Origin: Algoriphagus sediminis
GTDB lineage: Bacteria > Bacteroidota > Bacteroidia > Cytophagales > Cyclobacteriaceae
Length of the DNA stretch: 64,000 bases
Assembly (NCBI RefSeq): GCF_030403435.1
Contig: NZ_JAUEPH010000006.1
Span: 1 to 64,000, forward strand
Direction: 5' to 3'
Shown here piece after piece: positions 35,184-44,495 of the stretch (position 1 is its first letter; each line of letters opens with the position of its first letter). The position numbers and the translations under genes are program-made. The notes under the pieces are model-generated. The model ran no database searches, was not told the origin of the DNA, and was given only the letters and a program-made list of their open reading frames with translations.

Positions 35184-36038
35184 ATGAAACGAATCCCCGA
35201 ATCTGAATTGATTCTGAATGAAGATGGCAGTATTTACCACCTCCATCTTCTTCCAGATCAGATCGGGGATTTGATTTTTACAGTAGGGGACCCCGACCGG
35301 GTTTCCCAGGTTTCCAAGCATTTTGATTCTATAGATTTCCAGACTTCGAAAAGGGAGTTTGTCACTCATACGGGCCGCATTGGAAAACGAACAGTTTCCG
35401 CTATGAGCACTGGCATGGGGACGGACAATATTGAGATTTTTATGACCGAATTAGATGCTTTGGTGAATATTGATCTGGAAAACCGTGTGGTGAAGGAGAA
35501 TTCGAAAAAGCTTCAGATAGTTCGATTAGGAACTTCTGGAGCACTCCACCAGGATATTCCGATCAGAAGTTTGCTCATTTCTGAAAAGGCCATCGGACTG
35601 GATACCTTGATGAATTTTTATCCTGAAACCGGTGCTGATCAGAGCTTAGCCTTGGCCTTGAGAAATGAACTTGGATTGAATTTTAGTCCTTATCAGGCTG
35701 AGGGTTCTTTGGCCTTATCGGCCAAAGCCGGTTCCGAGTTTCTAAGGGGGATTACTCTTACGGCACCCGGTTTCTATTCACCACAGGGAAGAGAAGTTCG
35801 GCTTTCTAGTCGTGTCAAAAATTTTCTAAATAAAATTCAAGCCTTCGAGTACGGCGGTCAACGCATAACCAACCTTGAAATGGAGACGGCAGGATATTAT
35901 GCCTTGGGAGAATTACTCGGACATGAGGTGTTGAGTGTCAATGCGATTCTTGCTAATCGTGCTAATGGAACATTTGATTCCAATCCTGCGGAGACAATTG
36001 ATAGAATGATTGTGGAGTCTTTGTCAATTTTTGTCTAA
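35184..36038 (+). CDS. Nucleoside phosphorylase, uridine-phosphorylase-like
   Basis: 284 residues. GDPDRV near residue 38 (phosphate-binding loop), STGMGTDNIEIF, VRLGTSGAL and the C-terminal NLEMETAGYY motif belong to the PNP/UDP family. It cleaves a nucleoside with phosphate; uridine is the likely substrate but not proven. It begins 4 nt after trhO and may be co-transcribed. Confidence 0.88.
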   Translation: MKRIPESELILNEDGSIYHLHLLPDQIGDLIFTVGDPDRVSQVSKHFDSIDFQTSKREFVTHTGRIGKRTVSAMSTGMGTDNIEIFMTELDALVNIDLENRVVKENSKKLQIVRLGTSGALHQDIPIRSLLISEKAIGLDTLMNFYPETGADQSLALALRNELGLNFSPYQAEGSLALSAKAGSEFLRGITLTAPGFYSPQGREVRLSSRVKNFLNKIQAFEYGGQRITNLEMETAGYYALGELLGHEVLSVNAILANRANGTFDSNPAETIDRMIVESLSIFV

Positions 36039-36076
36039 TCCATTTTGAAACCCAATTCTCCTTATTAGTTATCATC

Positions 36077-36793
36077 ATGAGCGAACTCACCGATCAAATG
36101 ATTGCCAAGCTTCAGGATAGAGCGATTCCTGAGAAAGCGGCATTCTTCCCAAAATTCTTTAAGACAGGACCCGGTGAGTATGGTGAAGGGGATAAGTTCC
36201 TTGGAGTAATGGTTCCAGAGCAGCGGAAAGTAGCCAAAATGGTAGCTAAAGAAATTAGCTTTGACGAAGTCGATTTGCTTTTAAAAAACCCATATCATGA
36301 GGTCAGGCTTTGTGCTCTATTTACTTTAGTTTATAAGTATCAAAAATTAAAGTCGGAATCCGATCAAAAGGAACTTGTAGACTTTTACCTGGATCATGTG
36401 GATTACATCAATAATTGGGACCTCGTAGATACCACCTGCCACCCTATCTTAGGTCATTACTTTCAAAACAGAGAAAAGAATCTCTTTTATGGTTTTGCCA
36501 GAAGTGGCAACCTCTGGGAGCAGAGAATTGCGATGATCACTTCTTTGTATTGGATCAAACGAGGTGAGTTCGACGATGCATTGGCATTGGCTGAAATTCT
36601 ACGGAACCATCCTCATGATCTGATGCATAAGGCTGTGGGATGGATGCTTCGAGAAATTGGGAAGATGGATATGGAAGTAGAAATGGAATTCTTAAAAAAG
36701 CACTATTCAGAAATGCCAAGAACCATGCTCCGCTATGCCATTGAGAAGTTTCCTGAAGATCTGAGACAGGGTTTTTTGAAAGGAGAAATTTAG
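36077..36793 (+). CDS. DNA alkylation repair protein, AlkD-like
   Basis: 238 residues, all-helical HEAT-like repeats. FLGVMVPEQRKVAK near residue 40, NNWDLVDTTCHPILG (catalytic W-D region) and HDLMHKAVGWMLREIGK match the AlkD family, which removes alkylated bases without flipping them. It follows the phosphorylase by 38 nt. A CAGTT-type repeat follows the stop. Confidence 0.88.
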   Translation: MSELTDQMIAKLQDRAIPEKAAFFPKFFKTGPGEYGEGDKFLGVMVPEQRKVAKMVAKEISFDEVDLLLKNPYHEVRLCALFTLVYKYQKLKSESDQKELVDFYLDHVDYINNWDLVDTTCHPILGHYFQNREKNLFYGFARSGNLWEQRIAMITSLYWIKRGEFDDALALAEILRNHPHDLMHKAVGWMLREIGKMDMEVEMEFLKKHYSEMPRTMLRYAIEKFPEDLRQGFLKGEI

Positions 36794-36800
36794 TAGGTAG

Positions 36801-36830
36801 TCTCAGTTGACAGTTGACAGTTGGCAGATG
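36801..36830. repeat. CAGTTGACAGTT repeat, copy 4
   Basis: CTCAGTTGACAGTTGACAGTTGGCAG shows three near-perfect units and gives the clearest form of the family. It is followed by GAAGTCCGAAAGTTCTGCTTCGTGCACTT-like sequence up to about 36890, and lies between convergent genes. Confidence 0.6.
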
Positions 36831-36903
36831 GGAAAGGTGAAAGCTCAAATTTGAAGTCCGAAAGTTCTGCTTCGTGCACTTTCCATCTTTGCGGTTAAAA
36901 AAA

Positions 36904-38796
36904 TCAATCCTCAATCCCTTCTAATTCGCTTAATTCCAGCCAACTGAGTTCTGCTTCTTCCAGCTCAGAGTCGATCTCCCCAATTCGATTGGAAAGACTC
37001 ATCAACTCATCATGATCTTCAATACCTTCAGAGATTTGAGAAGTGATATTTCCCTTTTCTTCTTCTAGTTGGGCGATCTTTTCTGTCAAAGATTTAAACT
37101 CTTGTTTCTGCTTGTAGGAGGCTTTCTGGCCAGAACTTTCGGTTTTAACTTTCGGGGGTTCGGTCTTTTCTTTGACCGTTGTACTTTTTGAAAGCTTGGC
37201 TTCCTCTTTCTGTCTTTCCCTTAAATCAGAATAATTGCCTGGGAAATCTGAAATCTTTCCCTCTCCCTCGAAGACAAAAAGATGCTCCACGAGTCGATCC
37301 ATAAAGTATCGATCGTGAGAAACGATGATCAGGCAACCCGGAAAATCATCTAAAAACTCTTCAAGAGTATTCAGCGTCATGATATCCAGATCATTTGTAG
37401 GCTCATCCAGAATGAGGAAGTTGGGGCTTTGAATAAGTACCATCAAGAGCTGTAGCCTTCGACGCTCTCCACCACTGAGTTTCGCAATGGGAGTGTGTTG
37501 TTGCTTCGGAGGAAAGCCAAACTGATTTAGAAATTGACTAACCGTTATCGTTTTTCCTTTGTCCAGGATGACCACCTCAGCGACCTCTTTCACCGCATCG
37601 ATCAGGCGTTTGGTTTCATCAAATCTATCTTCTTCCTGTCTGTAGTATCCAAAAGCTGTGGTTGGACCGATAGTCACTTTTCCCGAATCCGGAGAAATCT
37701 GACCTGTAATCATATTGAGGAATGTGGTCTTTCCGGCTCCGTTAGGACCCACTATCCCGACTCGGTCTTTTCGCTTAAAAACGTACTCGAAATTTTTGAT
37801 CAGGTTCTTTTCCCCATAGGACTTTGAAACTTTGTCGATTTCGAGGATTTTCTTCCCGAGCCTTTGACTGCTCACATTAAGATCAATATCCCTTTCTTCA
37901 CGCTTCTGAAAAGCCTTTTCTTTCGTCTCCGAAAATGCATCAATTCTATATTTGGCCTTGGTTCCCCTTGCCTTTGGTTGACGCCGAATCCATTCCAGTT
38001 CCTTTTTATAAAGGCTCTTTGCCTTCTCTATTTCTAAATCTTCTATTTCCATCCTTTCCGCTTTTTTGTCAAGGAAATAGCCGTAGTTTCCCTGATAGCG
38101 GTGAATGGAGCCCTGATCCAATTCCAAAATCTCATTAGTGACTTTCTCCAAAAAGTAGCGGTCATGGGTCACCATAAAAATTGCCAGGTTGGCTTTAGCT
38201 AAATAGTCCTCAAGCCATTCGATCGTTTCAAGGTCCAGGTGGTTTGTGGGTTCATCCAGAAGCAGGAGTTCCGGTTTTTCCAGTATGGCTTTCGCCAAAG
38301 CAACCCTTTTTCGCTGACCTCCGCTCAGATTTCCTACTGGCAATCCAGTGTCGTGAAGCCCAAGTTTTCCCAAAACTTCCTTTACCTGATATTCAAAATC
38401 CCAAGCTTGGGCTGCATCCATCTGCTCAAATAGTTTGGTCATCTCAGTTGAGTTATCAATGCCTCTTTCTGAGTCAAGAAGAGCTTTATGATAAGCTTCG
38501 ATGACCTGAATGACTTCACTATTGCTCTGATCAAAAATGGTTTGGTAAATGGAAAGGTTAGAATCAAAAACAGGGTTTTGGTGCACATAGGCTACCTTGA
38601 TGCCCTGATTTATGGCCACCTCACCTGAGTCCGGAATTTCTAATCCCATAATGATTTTCATCAGAGTAGATTTCCCGGCACCATTTACGCCTACCAGTGC
38701 GATCTTCTGACCCTGATCGATTCCAAATGAAATGTTAGAAAAGAGTTTTCGCTCTCCAAAGGCTTTGCTTAGCTGATCAACTGATAGAAAATTCAT
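36904..38796 (-). CDS. uup: ABC-F family ATPase, Uup type
   Basis: 630 residues, soluble. Two ABC domains: Walker A GVNGAGKST (about 35) and GPNGAGKTT (about 350); signatures LSGGQRKRVALAKAI and LSGGERRRLQLLMVL; Walker B LLLLDEPTNHLD and FLILDEPTNDLD. An inter-domain linker (about 245-310) and a C-terminal coiled coil (about 560-630) fit Uup. These proteins act on ribosomes or on branched DNA, not in transport. Single gene, divergent from the deformylase-like gene. Confidence 0.88.
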   Translation of the reverse strand: MNFLSVDQLSKAFGERKLFSNISFGIDQGQKIALVGVNGAGKSTLMKIIMGLEIPDSGEVAINQGIKVAYVHQNPVFDSNLSIYQTIFDQSNSEVIQVIEAYHKALLDSERGIDNSTEMTKLFEQMDAAQAWDFEYQVKEVLGKLGLHDTGLPVGNLSGGQRKRVALAKAILEKPELLLLDEPTNHLDLETIEWLEDYLAKANLAIFMVTHDRYFLEKVTNEILELDQGSIHRYQGNYGYFLDKKAERMEIEDLEIEKAKSLYKKELEWIRRQPKARGTKAKYRIDAFSETKEKAFQKREERDIDLNVSSQRLGKKILEIDKVSKSYGEKNLIKNFEYVFKRKDRVGIVGPNGAGKTTFLNMITGQISPDSGKVTIGPTTAFGYYRQEEDRFDETKRLIDAVKEVAEVVILDKGKTITVSQFLNQFGFPPKQQHTPIAKLSGGERRRLQLLMVLIQSPNFLILDEPTNDLDIMTLNTLEEFLDDFPGCLIIVSHDRYFMDRLVEHLFVFEGEGKISDFPGNYSDLRERQKEEAKLSKSTTVKEKTEPPKVKTESSGQKASYKQKQEFKSLTEKIAQLEEEKGNITSQISEGIEDHDELMSLSNRIGEIDSELEEAELSWLELSELEGIED

Positions 38797-38863
38797 GCAG
38801 TAAAAGTAGGGAAAAGAGTGGCTATCTTTAATATCTTTTTGTTAATCGCAAACATCAATTCCA

Positions 38864-39346
38864 ATGAAAACCATCGATGACATTTTAAAACTTGGGAACC
38901 CAAAATTATACGAGAAGTGTGAGCCTGTTCTTAAATCAGAGTTAGATGAGGTGAAGGGTTGGGTTCAGGATCTGCACGAAGCTATGGAAGATATCCGTCG
39001 TGTATATGGTTTTGGAAGAGGGATAGCGGCTCCACAGTTGGGTATCATGAAAAGGCTGTTTTACCTAAACCTGGACAAGCCATATGTGATTATAAATCCT
39101 GAGTTAAAAAACTTGAGTGAGGACAGATTTGAGCTTTGGGATGACTGCATGAGTTTTCCGAACCTCCTGGTGAAGGTTTCCAGGCATAAATCCTTGACAC
39201 TCGAATACCTGGATGAGAACTGGGAGAAGCAGTCTATACGCGCTGAAGATGACCTTTCAGAACTCATTCAGCATGAATTTGACCATCTGGAAGGAGTGCT
39301 TTGCACCATGCGGGCCATCGATGATAAAAGCTTTATGATCCGCTAG
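38864..39346 (+). CDS. Divergent peptide deformylase-like protein
   Basis: 160 residues. Metal site intact: Cys95 in WDDCMSF and His137-Glu138-x2-His141 in QHEFDHLEG. Motif 1 (GRGIAAPQLG) is intact too. Motif 2 reads DDCMS instead of the canonical EGCLS, so the conserved Gly-Cys-Leu is changed. It is probably a second, specialised deformylase beside a housekeeping copy elsewhere; substrate range may differ. It is alone, 132 nt before carB. Confidence 0.82.
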   Translation: MKTIDDILKLGNPKLYEKCEPVLKSELDEVKGWVQDLHEAMEDIRRVYGFGRGIAAPQLGIMKRLFYLNLDKPYVIINPELKNLSEDRFELWDDCMSFPNLLVKVSRHKSLTLEYLDENWEKQSIRAEDDLSELIQHEFDHLEGVLCTMRAIDDKSFMIR

Positions 39347-39478
39347 ATTTTCACTCCTGTCTAGAAATCCACTTTTCATTGGGATATTATTGCGGCTTAG
39401 TCTTCAGGCTTAGCTTATTTTTTCTAATTTTGCCTCAATTTGGACTACAGTTAAAAACCTCACTAATCGCCGCTTTCC

Positions 39479-42298
39479 ATGCCAAAAGATTCCAGCATCA
39501 AGCATATTTTACTTATCGGTTCCGGACCCATTGTGATTGGTCAGGCTTGCGAATTTGACTATTCAGGTTCTCAGGCAGCCAGAGCCCTTCGGGAAGAAGG
39601 TATCACGGTCACATTGATTAATTCCAATCCGGCCACCATTATGACCGATCCGGTCACCGCTGATAATGTCTATCTTTTGCCGCTTGAGAAGAAGTCCATC
39701 ATTCAGATTCTTAAAGATCATCCGGATATAGATTGTGTTCTTCCTACGATGGGAGGACAGACTGCTCTAAACCTGGCTATTGACTGTGAAAAGGCAGGAA
39801 TCTGGGACAAGTTTGACGTGAGGATGATTGGGGTGGATATTGACGCCATTGACACTGCCGAGAATAGAGAGAAGTTCAAAGAACTGATGGAAAAGATCGG
39901 TGTTGGGGTCTGTAAAGGTGCCACAGCGACTTCCTTTCTTCAGGGTAAAGAAATCGCTCAGGAGATAGGCTTTCCATTAATCATCCGTGCCTCCTATACC
40001 CTAGGTGGCGCCGGAGGTGCTTTTGTGGAAAAGGCAGAGGATTTTGAAAAAGCCTTAAGCGCTGGTCTTCAGGCCTCTCCGGTTCACGAGGTGCTCATCG
40101 AACAAAGTATCCTCGGTTGGAAGGAGTATGAGCTAGAGGTCATGCGGGATAATATCGGGAACATGATCGTGATCTGTTCCATCGAGAATTTTGACCCCAT
40201 GGGTGTGCATACAGGTGACTCTATCACAGTGGCTCCTGCCATGACGCTACCCGATACGGTATATCAAAAGCTGCGAAACTATGCGATCACCATGATGAAT
40301 AGCATAGGGAATTTTGCTGGAGGATGTAATGTGCAGTTTGCTGTGAGCCCAGACAATAAAGAAATTATCGGAATTGAGATTAACCCTAGAGTTTCTCGTT
40401 CTTCGGCTTTGGCCTCCAAAGCCACAGGATACCCTATAGCCAAGGTGGCTGCTAAACTTGCGATCGGTTATAATCTGGATGAGTTGAAAAATTCAATCAC
40501 AGGATTCACCTCAGCGTATTTTGAGCCCACCATAGACTACGTCATTGTGAAGATTCCTCGATGGAATTTTGATAAGTTTAAGGGGTCTGATCGAAGACTT
40601 GGACTCTCCATGAAAGCTGTGGGAGAAGTCATGGGGATTGGTCGAAATTTCCAGGAAGCTTTGCAAAAAGCTTGTCAGTCATTGGAGATCAAAAGAAATG
40701 GTCTTGGAGCAGACGGTAAGGAGCTTAGAAATCAGGATGAAATCCTTTATTCCCTTGCTAACCCAAGCTGGAACAGACTTTTCCATGTGTATGATGCATT
40801 TAAACTTGGGATCTCATTCCGGACCATTCAGGATTTGACCAAAATTGACAAGTGGTTTTTGAAGCAAATCGAAGAGCTGATTCAACTGGAGCATGTGATC
40901 GAAAAATATAAAATCGACACGATTCCGTATGAGGTCATGGATGAGGCAAAGAAAAAAGGCTACGCTGACCGTCAGATTGCACATCTTTTGGATTGCCTCG
41001 AAAGCGAAGTATTTAATAAGCGATATAAAGAATTTGGCATTAAACGAGTTTACAAACTTGTGGATACCTGCGCCGCCGAATTTGAAGCTCAAACTCCATA
41101 CTACTATTCTTCCTTTGGAGAGGAGAATGAATCCGTGAAATCTGATAAAAAGAAGATTGTGGTTTTGGGTTCCGGCCCGAACCGGGTAGGGCAGGGAATT
41201 GAATTTGATTATTCCTGCGTGCATGGGGTTTTGGCAGCCAAAGAATGTGGCTATGAAACCATCATGATTAATTGTAATCCGGAGACAGTCTCAACAGATT
41301 TTGACATTTCGGATAAGCTCTATTTCGAGCCTGTTTTCTGGGAGCATATTTATGAAATCATTCTCCATGAGGAGCCGGAAGGGGTGATTGTTCAGCTGGG
41401 TGGTCAGACAGCCCTAAAGCTGGCAGAAAAGATGGAGAAATATGGAATCAAAATCTTGGGTACGAGCTTTGAAGCTTTGGATCTTGCCGAAGATCGGGGG
41501 CGTTTTTCTACGCTCCTAAAGGAAAATAATGTGCCTTATCCGGAATTTGGTACAGTTCATAACACCGATGAGGCACTTGAGCTTTGCAAAACCATCGGTT
41601 TCCCACTTTTGGTGAGACCATCTTATGTTTTGGGAGGTCAAGGAATGAAGATTGTGATCAACGAGAAAGAACTGGAACAGCACGTGGTGAATGTACTTCG
41701 TGATATCCCAAATAATGAAATTCTTCTGGATCACTTCCTAGAAGGAGCGATTGAAGCGGAGGCTGACGCTATCTGTGATGGCGAAAATGTGTACATAATT
41801 GGTATCATGCAGCATATTGAACCGGCCGGGATTCACTCAGGAGATTCTTATGCCGTTTTACCTCCCTATAATTTAGGCGACCTTGTAATCCGACAGATCG
41901 AAACCTATACCGAGAAAATCGCTTTGGCACTGAAAACGGTAGGTTTGATCAACATCCAATTTGCGGTGAAGGATGATAAAGTTTATATTATTGAAGCGAA
42001 TCCCAGAGCGTCGAGGACCGTACCTTTCATCTGTAAGGCATACAAAGAACCTTATGTGAATTACGCCGTTAAGGTGATGCTAGGTGAAAACAAAGTCACT
42101 GATTTTGATTTTAAGCCTACCAAGAAAGGTTATGCGATTAAGGAGCCTGTATTCTCATTTCATAAGTTCCCGAATGTCAACAAGGAGCTTGGACCTGAAA
42201 TGAAATCCACGGGTGAGGCGATTTATTTTATCGATGATTTGATGGATGATTTCTTCCTGAAAATCTACTCTGAGCGAAACCTGTATTTAAGTAGATAA
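39479..42298 (+). CDS. carB: Carbamoyl-phosphate synthase large subunit, short form
   Basis: 939 residues. Two homologous synthetase halves, each with ATP-grasp: GSGPIVIGQACEFDYSG (about 14) and GSGPNRVGQGIEFDYSC (about 565). It makes carbamoyl phosphate from ammonia supplied by CarA, bicarbonate and two ATP. The protein stops near YSERNLYLSR, about 130 residues before the usual end, so the C-terminal MGS-like allosteric domain (UMP/ornithine control) is missing. A TAATTTTG -7-like element lies at 39425-39432. CarA is not in the window. Confidence 0.95.
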   Translation: MPKDSSIKHILLIGSGPIVIGQACEFDYSGSQAARALREEGITVTLINSNPATIMTDPVTADNVYLLPLEKKSIIQILKDHPDIDCVLPTMGGQTALNLAIDCEKAGIWDKFDVRMIGVDIDAIDTAENREKFKELMEKIGVGVCKGATATSFLQGKEIAQEIGFPLIIRASYTLGGAGGAFVEKAEDFEKALSAGLQASPVHEVLIEQSILGWKEYELEVMRDNIGNMIVICSIENFDPMGVHTGDSITVAPAMTLPDTVYQKLRNYAITMMNSIGNFAGGCNVQFAVSPDNKEIIGIEINPRVSRSSALASKATGYPIAKVAAKLAIGYNLDELKNSITGFTSAYFEPTIDYVIVKIPRWNFDKFKGSDRRLGLSMKAVGEVMGIGRNFQEALQKACQSLEIKRNGLGADGKELRNQDEILYSLANPSWNRLFHVYDAFKLGISFRTIQDLTKIDKWFLKQIEELIQLEHVIEKYKIDTIPYEVMDEAKKKGYADRQIAHLLDCLESEVFNKRYKEFGIKRVYKLVDTCAAEFEAQTPYYYSSFGEENESVKSDKKKIVVLGSGPNRVGQGIEFDYSCVHGVLAAKECGYETIMINCNPETVSTDFDISDKLYFEPVFWEHIYEIILHEEPEGVIVQLGGQTALKLAEKMEKYGIKILGTSFEALDLAEDRGRFSTLLKENNVPYPEFGTVHNTDEALELCKTIGFPLLVRPSYVLGGQGMKIVINEKELEQHVVNVLRDIPNNEILLDHFLEGAIEAEADAICDGENVYIIGIMQHIEPAGIHSGDSYAVLPPYNLGDLVIRQIETYTEKIALALKTVGLINIQFAVKDDKVYIIEANPRASRTVPFICKAYKEPYVNYAVKVMLGENKVTDFDFKPTKKGYAIKEPVFSFHKFPNVNKELGPEMKSTGEAIYFIDDLMDDFFLKIYSERNLYLSR

Positions 42299-42311
42299 AA
42301 AATATTAAGAA

Positions 42312-42560
42312 TTGAAGTACATAATTATCATACTGGGAATCGGATGGTTGCTGATTCAGCTAATTCGCTTCTTTTTGAAAACGAAACTTGTCAAGTTTGC
42401 TCAGCAGGTCAATGAGGCTGCTAAGGAGCAACAAAGGGCTCAAAACCGAAACGCAGATGGGAGTATTAATGTGGATCACATTCCTCCATCCCAAAGAAAG
42501 AGAAGGCAGAAAGACATCAAAGGCGGAGAGTACGTCGATTATGAAGAAGTGAAGGATTAA
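42312..42560 (+). CDS. DUF4834 family small membrane protein
   Basis: 82 residues. One N-terminal membrane helix (about 3-20), then a basic linker and a conserved DGSINVDHIPPSQRKRRQKDIKGGEYVDYEEV tail. Function unknown; the family is Bacteroidota-specific. It starts with TTG 42312, 13 nt after carB, since no in-frame ATG exists. A strong terminator overlaps the stop. Confidence 0.78.
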   Translation: MKYIIIILGIGWLLIQLIRFFLKTKLVKFAQQVNEAAKEQQRAQNRNADGSINVDHIPPSQRKRRQKDIKGGEYVDYEEVKD

Positions 42561-42574
42561 CCTTCACTTTTTTT
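42548..42574 (+). terminator. Terminator after the carB unit
   Basis: AGTGAAGG (42548-42555) pairs with CCTTCACT (42561-42568), then a run of T. The stem overlaps the stop of the DUF4834 gene. Confidence 0.8.
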
Positions 42575-42579
42575 GTGTC

Positions 42580-43260
42580 GTGCCCAAGGCACTTGATTTA
42601 CAACTAGTGTAAGAATCCTACTAAGCTTTGTTACCTCTGGCAACAAAGGTAGCTCCAACGTCGAAATACATTAGCCTTTTCGCTTTGTGTTGCTGGCTTA
42701 ATCCATGCATGAAAATATTTTTTTAATTGGTTCCGTAGGAACCAAAGCTTAGTAAGGCAAGTTTAGCCCTGAACACAAGCCCCGTCAGGGCGGCCCTTCT
42801 ACTCAGGAGATTTAAAAAGGTACTCCTCTTTATACTCAATACCAAGCTCATCCAAAATCCTCTTATACTCAAATTGGAATCCCGTTTTTGTATGATGTGC
42901 TTTTTGATTGGCTATATATTTAACCACACGATCAACATGAGATTTAGTGTAGGAAAAACCTGCATAGCCTGTCTGCCATGCAAATTTGCCTCTAGCCAGG
43001 CCATTCTCATTTATCCATTTAGAGGAGGATGATTTCACTTTTTGAGCTAGATCGCTTATAGATTGAACGGGCTTCATACTTATGAGTATATGAAGGTGGT
43101 CAGGCATTCCATTAATGGCTAAAACTTTATGACCATTTTGATGAATAATACCAATCATGTACTTGAAAAGCCTTTCTTCCCAGCCTGATTCAATTAATGC
43201 CTTCCGGAATTTTACGACAAATATCAGTTGAATATAGACCTGGGTGTATGTATTAGCCAT
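42580..43260 (-). mobile_element. IS200/IS605-type element with hairpin-rich 3' flank
   Basis: A tnpA gene and, downstream of it, about 215 bp full of hairpins: GTGCC/GGCAC (42580-42592), CTTTGTT/AACAAAG (42626-42648), TTGGTTCC-GTA-GGAACCAA (42727-42745) and GCCCTGA/TCAGGGC (42766-42791). ACTAAGCTTTG (42620-42630) is the inverse of CAAAGCTTAGT (42743-42753). Only about 50 bp separate tnpA from the next gene on the other side, where I see no matching hairpin, so the exact ends are unknown and the element may be immobile. Confidence 0.55.
42799..43260 (-). CDS. tnpA: IS200-like transposase TnpA (HUH, Y1)
   Basis: 153 residues, full length for TnpA. The HUH motif is His55-Leu-His57 in MPDHLHILI. 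The catalytic Tyr115 lies in YIANQKAHH with the helper Gln four residues on. GKFAWQTGYAGFSYTKSHV is the conserved segment between them. It cuts single-stranded DNA at hairpin ends. No tnpB is nearby. The frame is intact, so it may still act on its own hairpins or has been domesticated. Confidence 0.9.
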   Translation of the reverse strand: MANTYTQVYIQLIFVVKFRKALIESGWEERLFKYMIGIIHQNGHKVLAINGMPDHLHILISMKPVQSISDLAQKVKSSSSKWINENGLARGKFAWQTGYAGFSYTKSHVDRVVKYIANQKAHHTKTGFQFEYKRILDELGIEYKEEYLFKSPE

Positions 43261-43310
43261 CTAAAAGTGAATCAGTTAGAAAGATTAATTTAGTTAATTC
43301 TAATCACATT

Positions 43311-44495
43311 CTATTTAATTCTGCGACAGTGAAAAACCTTAAACCCGGAGAGGGTCTTCGTCGCAATTAAATAGTCAATCCCTCCATCCTTAAGTCGAAA
43401 TTTCTTTTTGAAGGCTTCTGGCCCTATCGAATAATTTCGTGCTATGATATTTACCTTTCCTTCCGGGAAAAGCTTCTTGAGTACACTCTTAGATGGTTTT
43501 ATTTCACCCAGAACCTCAAATACTCTGGCTGGGATATTCTCCGGTATGGCTCCTGAGGTAAAAAAATGACTATTTGGCTCTAGCTTTTTTAAAGAATATC
43601 GACTTCCAAAAACTTTGAAGGCTCCAGCTTTTAAGATTGCTGCCAATGGTTCAAAAAGGAGATTTGAAGCTTCGCCAAATTCTACCTTTGAATTTTCTTC
43701 ATCTTTAGGCCTAAAAGAAAAGCTGCTTTCTGATTCACCCAGATCTACAGCCAAAACCTCCATTGACTTTTTACCGGTTAGATCTGCCTCCAATAAAACT
43801 TCTTTAACCTCATTCTTTACTGAGACGATAGTTACTTTCTGAATATCCGGAATCTCAACCCATGCCTTGGAAATATCCAGCATGGGAGAGGCTTTTATTA
43901 ATACTTTCGAGGCTTTTGATTTTATAAGATCCCAATGGGAAACCAAGTCCGGTTCACAATCTGATAGTTTATAAAGCTTCTGATTTGCATGACCTCTACG
44001 AGCTGGATCCAGATAGATTAAGTCGAAAGTTTCGTCGCTTTGTTCCAGATATTCCAATCCATTACCTGTGAAAACCTCAAAATGTTCGGGTGCTAATTTG
44101 TTCAAATTGTGGCTAGTGATCTCTGCTAGCTCTTCATTAACTTCACAGTAAACGGCAGACTTAAATTTTCTACCCAAATAATAGCAATCCACCCCAAAAC
44201 CTCCAGTCAGATCAATGAATTTACCTCCTGATTGACCTCGGGCCTTGAATTCAGCTGTGGCTTGAGAAGAGCTCTGTTCCAGATTCAGAGTCGGGGGAAA
44301 TATGATTTCTTGATTGGAAATCCACTCGGGAAGTTTCTTTTTTGCCTTTTGCCTTGCTGAAATTTGTTGAACAGCAGCTTTTAGATCAAAATCAGTTTTG
44401 CCCTGATGCCTTAAAAGTAAAAGTGCCGGATCATCATTTAGATGATCCAGCACAAAAATTTTAAAATTCTCGCTATGGAAATCATTCAGATTCAC
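43311..44495 (-). CDS. Class I SAM methyltransferase with THUMP-like domain
   Basis: 394 residues. FIDLTGGFGVDCYYLG (about 93-108) is the SAM-binding motif I; DLIYLDPARR (about 159-168) is a DPPY-like catalytic motif that suggests a base as the target. The C-terminal third is the THUMP-like RNA-binding domain of this Bacteroidota family. The likely substrate is RNA, not proven. The start is GTG 44495 within the asd stop (GTGA), so it is coupled to asd. Confidence 0.82.
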   Translation of the reverse strand: MNLNDFHSENFKIFVLDHLNDDPALLLLRHQGKTDFDLKAAVQQISARQKAKKKLPEWISNQEIIFPPTLNLEQSSSQATAEFKARGQSGGKFIDLTGGFGVDCYYLGRKFKSAVYCEVNEELAEITSHNLNKLAPEHFEVFTGNGLEYLEQSDETFDLIYLDPARRGHANQKLYKLSDCEPDLVSHWDLIKSKASKVLIKASPMLDISKAWVEIPDIQKVTIVSVKNEVKEVLLEADLTGKKSMEVLAVDLGESESSFSFRPKDEENSKVEFGEASNLLFEPLAAILKAGAFKVFGSRYSLKKLEPNSHFFTSGAIPENIPARVFEVLGEIKPSKSVLKKLFPEGKVNIIARNYSIGPEAFKKKFRLKDGGIDYLIATKTLSGFKVFHCRRIK

